Part shown: positions 6,360 to 7,684 of the stretch, in pieces | Numbering within the stretch: the stretch's first letter is position 1 | Layout: each line of letters opens with the position of its first letter | DNA from: Lysobacterales bacterium | GTDB lineage: Bacteria; Pseudomonadota; Gammaproteobacteria; Xanthomonadales; Marinicellaceae | Length of the DNA: 7,684 nt | NCBI GenBank assembly: GCA_015494035.1 | Contig: WGBZ01000266.1 | Span: 1-7,684, forward strand | Reading direction: 5' to 3' | Made by a program: the position numbers and the translations under genes | Notes under the pieces: model-generated | Seen by the model: only the letters and a program-made list of their open reading frames with translations | Told to the model about the DNA's origin: nothing | The model's database searches: none

Positions 6360-7559
6360 TTACAAGGCTTCGATAATGCCGGCAGCACCCATGCCGGTGC
6401 CGATGCACATGGTGACCATGCCGTATTTGCCGCCGGTGCGACGCAGGCCGTGCAGGGTGGTGGCGGTGAGCTTGGCGCCAGTGCAACCTAACGGGTGACC
6501 CAGCGCAATGGCTCCACCCAGTGGGTTCAGTTTGTCCGGGTCCAGGCCGGTGTCCTTGAGCACCGCCAGGGACTGGGCGGCAAAGGCTTCATTCAGTTCG
6601 ATCCAGTCCAGGTCGTCTTTTTTCAGCCCGGCCAGTTCCAGCGCCTTGGGAATGGCCTTGATGGGACCGATGCCCATGATTTCCGGTGGCACACCGGCCA
6701 CGGCGAAGGTGTGGAATTTGCCGATGGGAGTGAGGTTGTACTTTTTCAGCGTCTCCTCGTTGACCAGCAGCACCGCCGCGGCACCATCGGACATTTGGGA
6801 AGAATTACCCGCGGTGACGCTGCCACCGGCCTTGAAAACCGGACGCAGTTTGCTCAGTACCTCAATGCTGGTGTCGCGCCGCGGCCCTTCGTCGGTGTCC
6901 ACCGTTTGCGTCTGGATGACGGTTTCGGCGTTTTCAAGATCCGGCTGCCGGGATTCGATGGTGTAGGGCGTGATTTCGTCCTTGAACAGGCCTTCGTCAA
7001 TGGCCTTGAGGGCTTTCTGGTGGCTGTTATAGGCGAATTCGTCCTGCGCTTCGCGGGAAATTTGCCACTGATCGGCCACATTTTCGGCGGTGATGCCCAT
7101 GCCGTAGGCGATGCCCAGGTGTTCTTCGTTTTCAAACACCTTGGGGTTCATGGCCACTTTGTGACCCATCATGGGCACCATGCTCATGCTTTCGGTGCCA
7201 CCGGCAATGGCGGCGTTCATCTGGCCGTTGGCAATGGCGTTGGCGGCGATGGCGATGGACTGCAGGCCGGAGGAACAGAAGCGGTTGATGGTCTGGCCCG
7301 GCACGGTCTCGGGCAAGCCGGCCAGCAGCAGTGCGATGCGGGCCACGTTCATGCCCTGTTCGGCTTCGGGCATGGCGCAACCGATGACCACGTCACCGAT
7401 TTCGTGCGGGTCCAGCTGCGGGTTGCGCGCCATGATTTCCTGCAAGGTGTGCGCCAGCAGGTCATCGGGCCGGGTTTTGCTGAACATGCCGCGAGGCGCT
7501 TTGCCAACCGGTGTGCGGATGGCTTCTACAATGTAAACGTCTTGTGATTTCTGACTCAT
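6360..7559 (-). CDS. fadA: acetyl-CoA C-acyltransferase (3-ketoacyl-CoA thiolase)
   Basis: 399 residues, full length for a thiolase. It catalyses the last step of fatty-acid beta-oxidation: 3-ketoacyl-CoA plus CoA gives acetyl-CoA and an acyl-CoA shortened by two carbons, in the cytoplasm. The N-terminal domain has VEAIRTPVGK near 11-20 and the nucleophile Cys95 in NRFCSSG. AGGTESMSMVP near 119-129 is the usual thiolase signature. NEAFAAQ follows later, then GHPLGCTGA with His355 and CIGTGMG with Cys385, the two other catalytic residues. All three catalytic residues are present. AGAGGA upstream of the ATG at 7559 (GAGGA seven bases away) supports the start. It lies 20 bases after the FadN-like gene, so the two form an operon, and a strong terminator follows. 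The symbol is by family; an acetyl-CoA acetyltransferase (AtoB type) is possible but less likely given the neighbour. A long plus-strand open frame over this gene is its antisense shadow. Confidence 0.96.
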   Translation of the reverse strand: MSQKSQDVYIVEAIRTPVGKAPRGMFSKTRPDDLLAHTLQEIMARNPQLDPHEIGDVVIGCAMPEAEQGMNVARIALLLAGLPETVPGQTINRFCSSGLQSIAIAANAIANGQMNAAIAGGTESMSMVPMMGHKVAMNPKVFENEEHLGIAYGMGITAENVADQWQISREAQDEFAYNSHQKALKAIDEGLFKDEITPYTIESRQPDLENAETVIQTQTVDTDEGPRRDTSIEVLSKLRPVFKAGGSVTAGNSSQMSDGAAAVLLVNEETLKKYNLTPIGKFHTFAVAGVPPEIMGIGPIKAIPKALELAGLKKDDLDWIELNEAFAAQSLAVLKDTGLDPDKLNPLGGAIALGHPLGCTGAKLTATTLHGLRRTGGKYGMVTMCIGTGMGAAGIIEAL

Positions 7560-7579
7560 GATATTTTCCTCTGACTTGT

Positions 7580-7684
7580 TCAGTTACGCAGCGGCTTGCC
7601 GGTTTTCAGTGTGTGTTCGATGCGTTCCAGGGTTTTTGGCATCTGGATCAGCTCCATGAACTTTTTGCGTTCCAGGTCCAGCAG
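7580..7684 (-). CDS. 3-hydroxyacyl-CoA dehydrogenase/enoyl-CoA hydratase (FadN-like), C-terminal 34 residues only
   Basis: Only the last 34 residues fall in the window, starting LLDLERKKFMELIQMPKT and ending HTLKTGKPLRN before TGA. A terminal LKTGKPLRN after an ERI-- helix is typical of FadN-type bifunctional proteins, whose enoyl-CoA hydratase/isomerase domain is at the C-terminus. It differs from the ending of classical Escherichia coli FadB. Such proteins do the hydration and dehydrogenation steps of beta-oxidation just before the thiolase. The 20-base gap to the thiolase start, with the thiolase ribosome site inside it, indicates one transcript. The rest of the protein is outside the window, so domain content is inferred from the tail and the neighbour. 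Confidence 0.75.
   Translation of the reverse strand: MLDLERKKFMELIQMPKTLERIEHTLKTGKPLRN

Noticed and set aside
6495..7547. 350-residue plus-strand open frame opposite the thiolase gene
   Set aside because: It is the antisense shadow of a highly conserved, complete thiolase; it is Gly/His-rich with no recognisable motif or ribosome site.

Overview
The window looks like a chromosomal segment of a gammaproteobacterium of moderate-to-high GC. This rests on the style of the thiolase and of the upstream beta-oxidation subunit tail, the TonB/Sel1 protein, the DsbD-type redox domain and ordinary Shine-Dalgarno sites. A marine, lipid- or hydrocarbon-using relative of Alcanivorax or Marinobacter would fit, but that is an impression from protein style and not a search result.

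Layout, left to right. A membrane-anchored redoxin (3-698, +) is open at the left edge. It converges, across 31 bases, with a leftward gene for a secreted protein that carries a TonB C-terminal-type domain between Sel1-like repeats (730-2127, -). After 127 bases comes a large leftward gene (2255-4741, -) for an exported DUF255/DsbH-type thioredoxin-fold protein with an alpha-hairpin (glycosidase-like) middle and a C-terminal DsbD-alpha-like domain. A divergent AT-rich intergenic region (4742-4906) separates it from a rightward gene for a membrane-anchored protein of unknown function with one CX4C cysteine pair (4907-5785, +). Next is a gene-poor stretch (5786-6359). It contains about 175 bases of unexplained sequence, the N-terminal stump of a 4HBT-type acyl-CoA thioesterase on the minus strand, an 80-base imperfect palindrome and a strong symmetrical terminator. 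The window ends in a leftward fatty-acid beta-oxidation operon: a complete acetyl-CoA C-acyltransferase (6360-7559, -) and, 20 bases upstream of it, the last 34 residues of a FadN-like 3-hydroxyacyl-CoA dehydrogenase/enoyl-CoA hydratase (7580-7684, -).

Two themes stand out. The first is envelope thiol redox chemistry. The redoxin has only a CPFC pair. The predicted mature DUF255 protein has only four cysteines, as CHWC near the N-terminus and CX4C near the C-terminus. The unknown anchored protein has only a CX4C pair, and the TonB/Sel1 protein has no cysteine. A shared pathway is inference, because the genes lie on different strands and are not one operon. The second is beta-oxidation: the two right-hand genes almost certainly form an operon that ends at the terminator at 6314-6341.

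Nothing here is a CRISPR array, phage, intact insertion sequence, tRNA or rRNA. The most unusual items are the DUF255 to DsbD-alpha fusion with a possible second internal start, the TonB domain enclosed by Sel1 repeats, and the scarred region 5786-6235.
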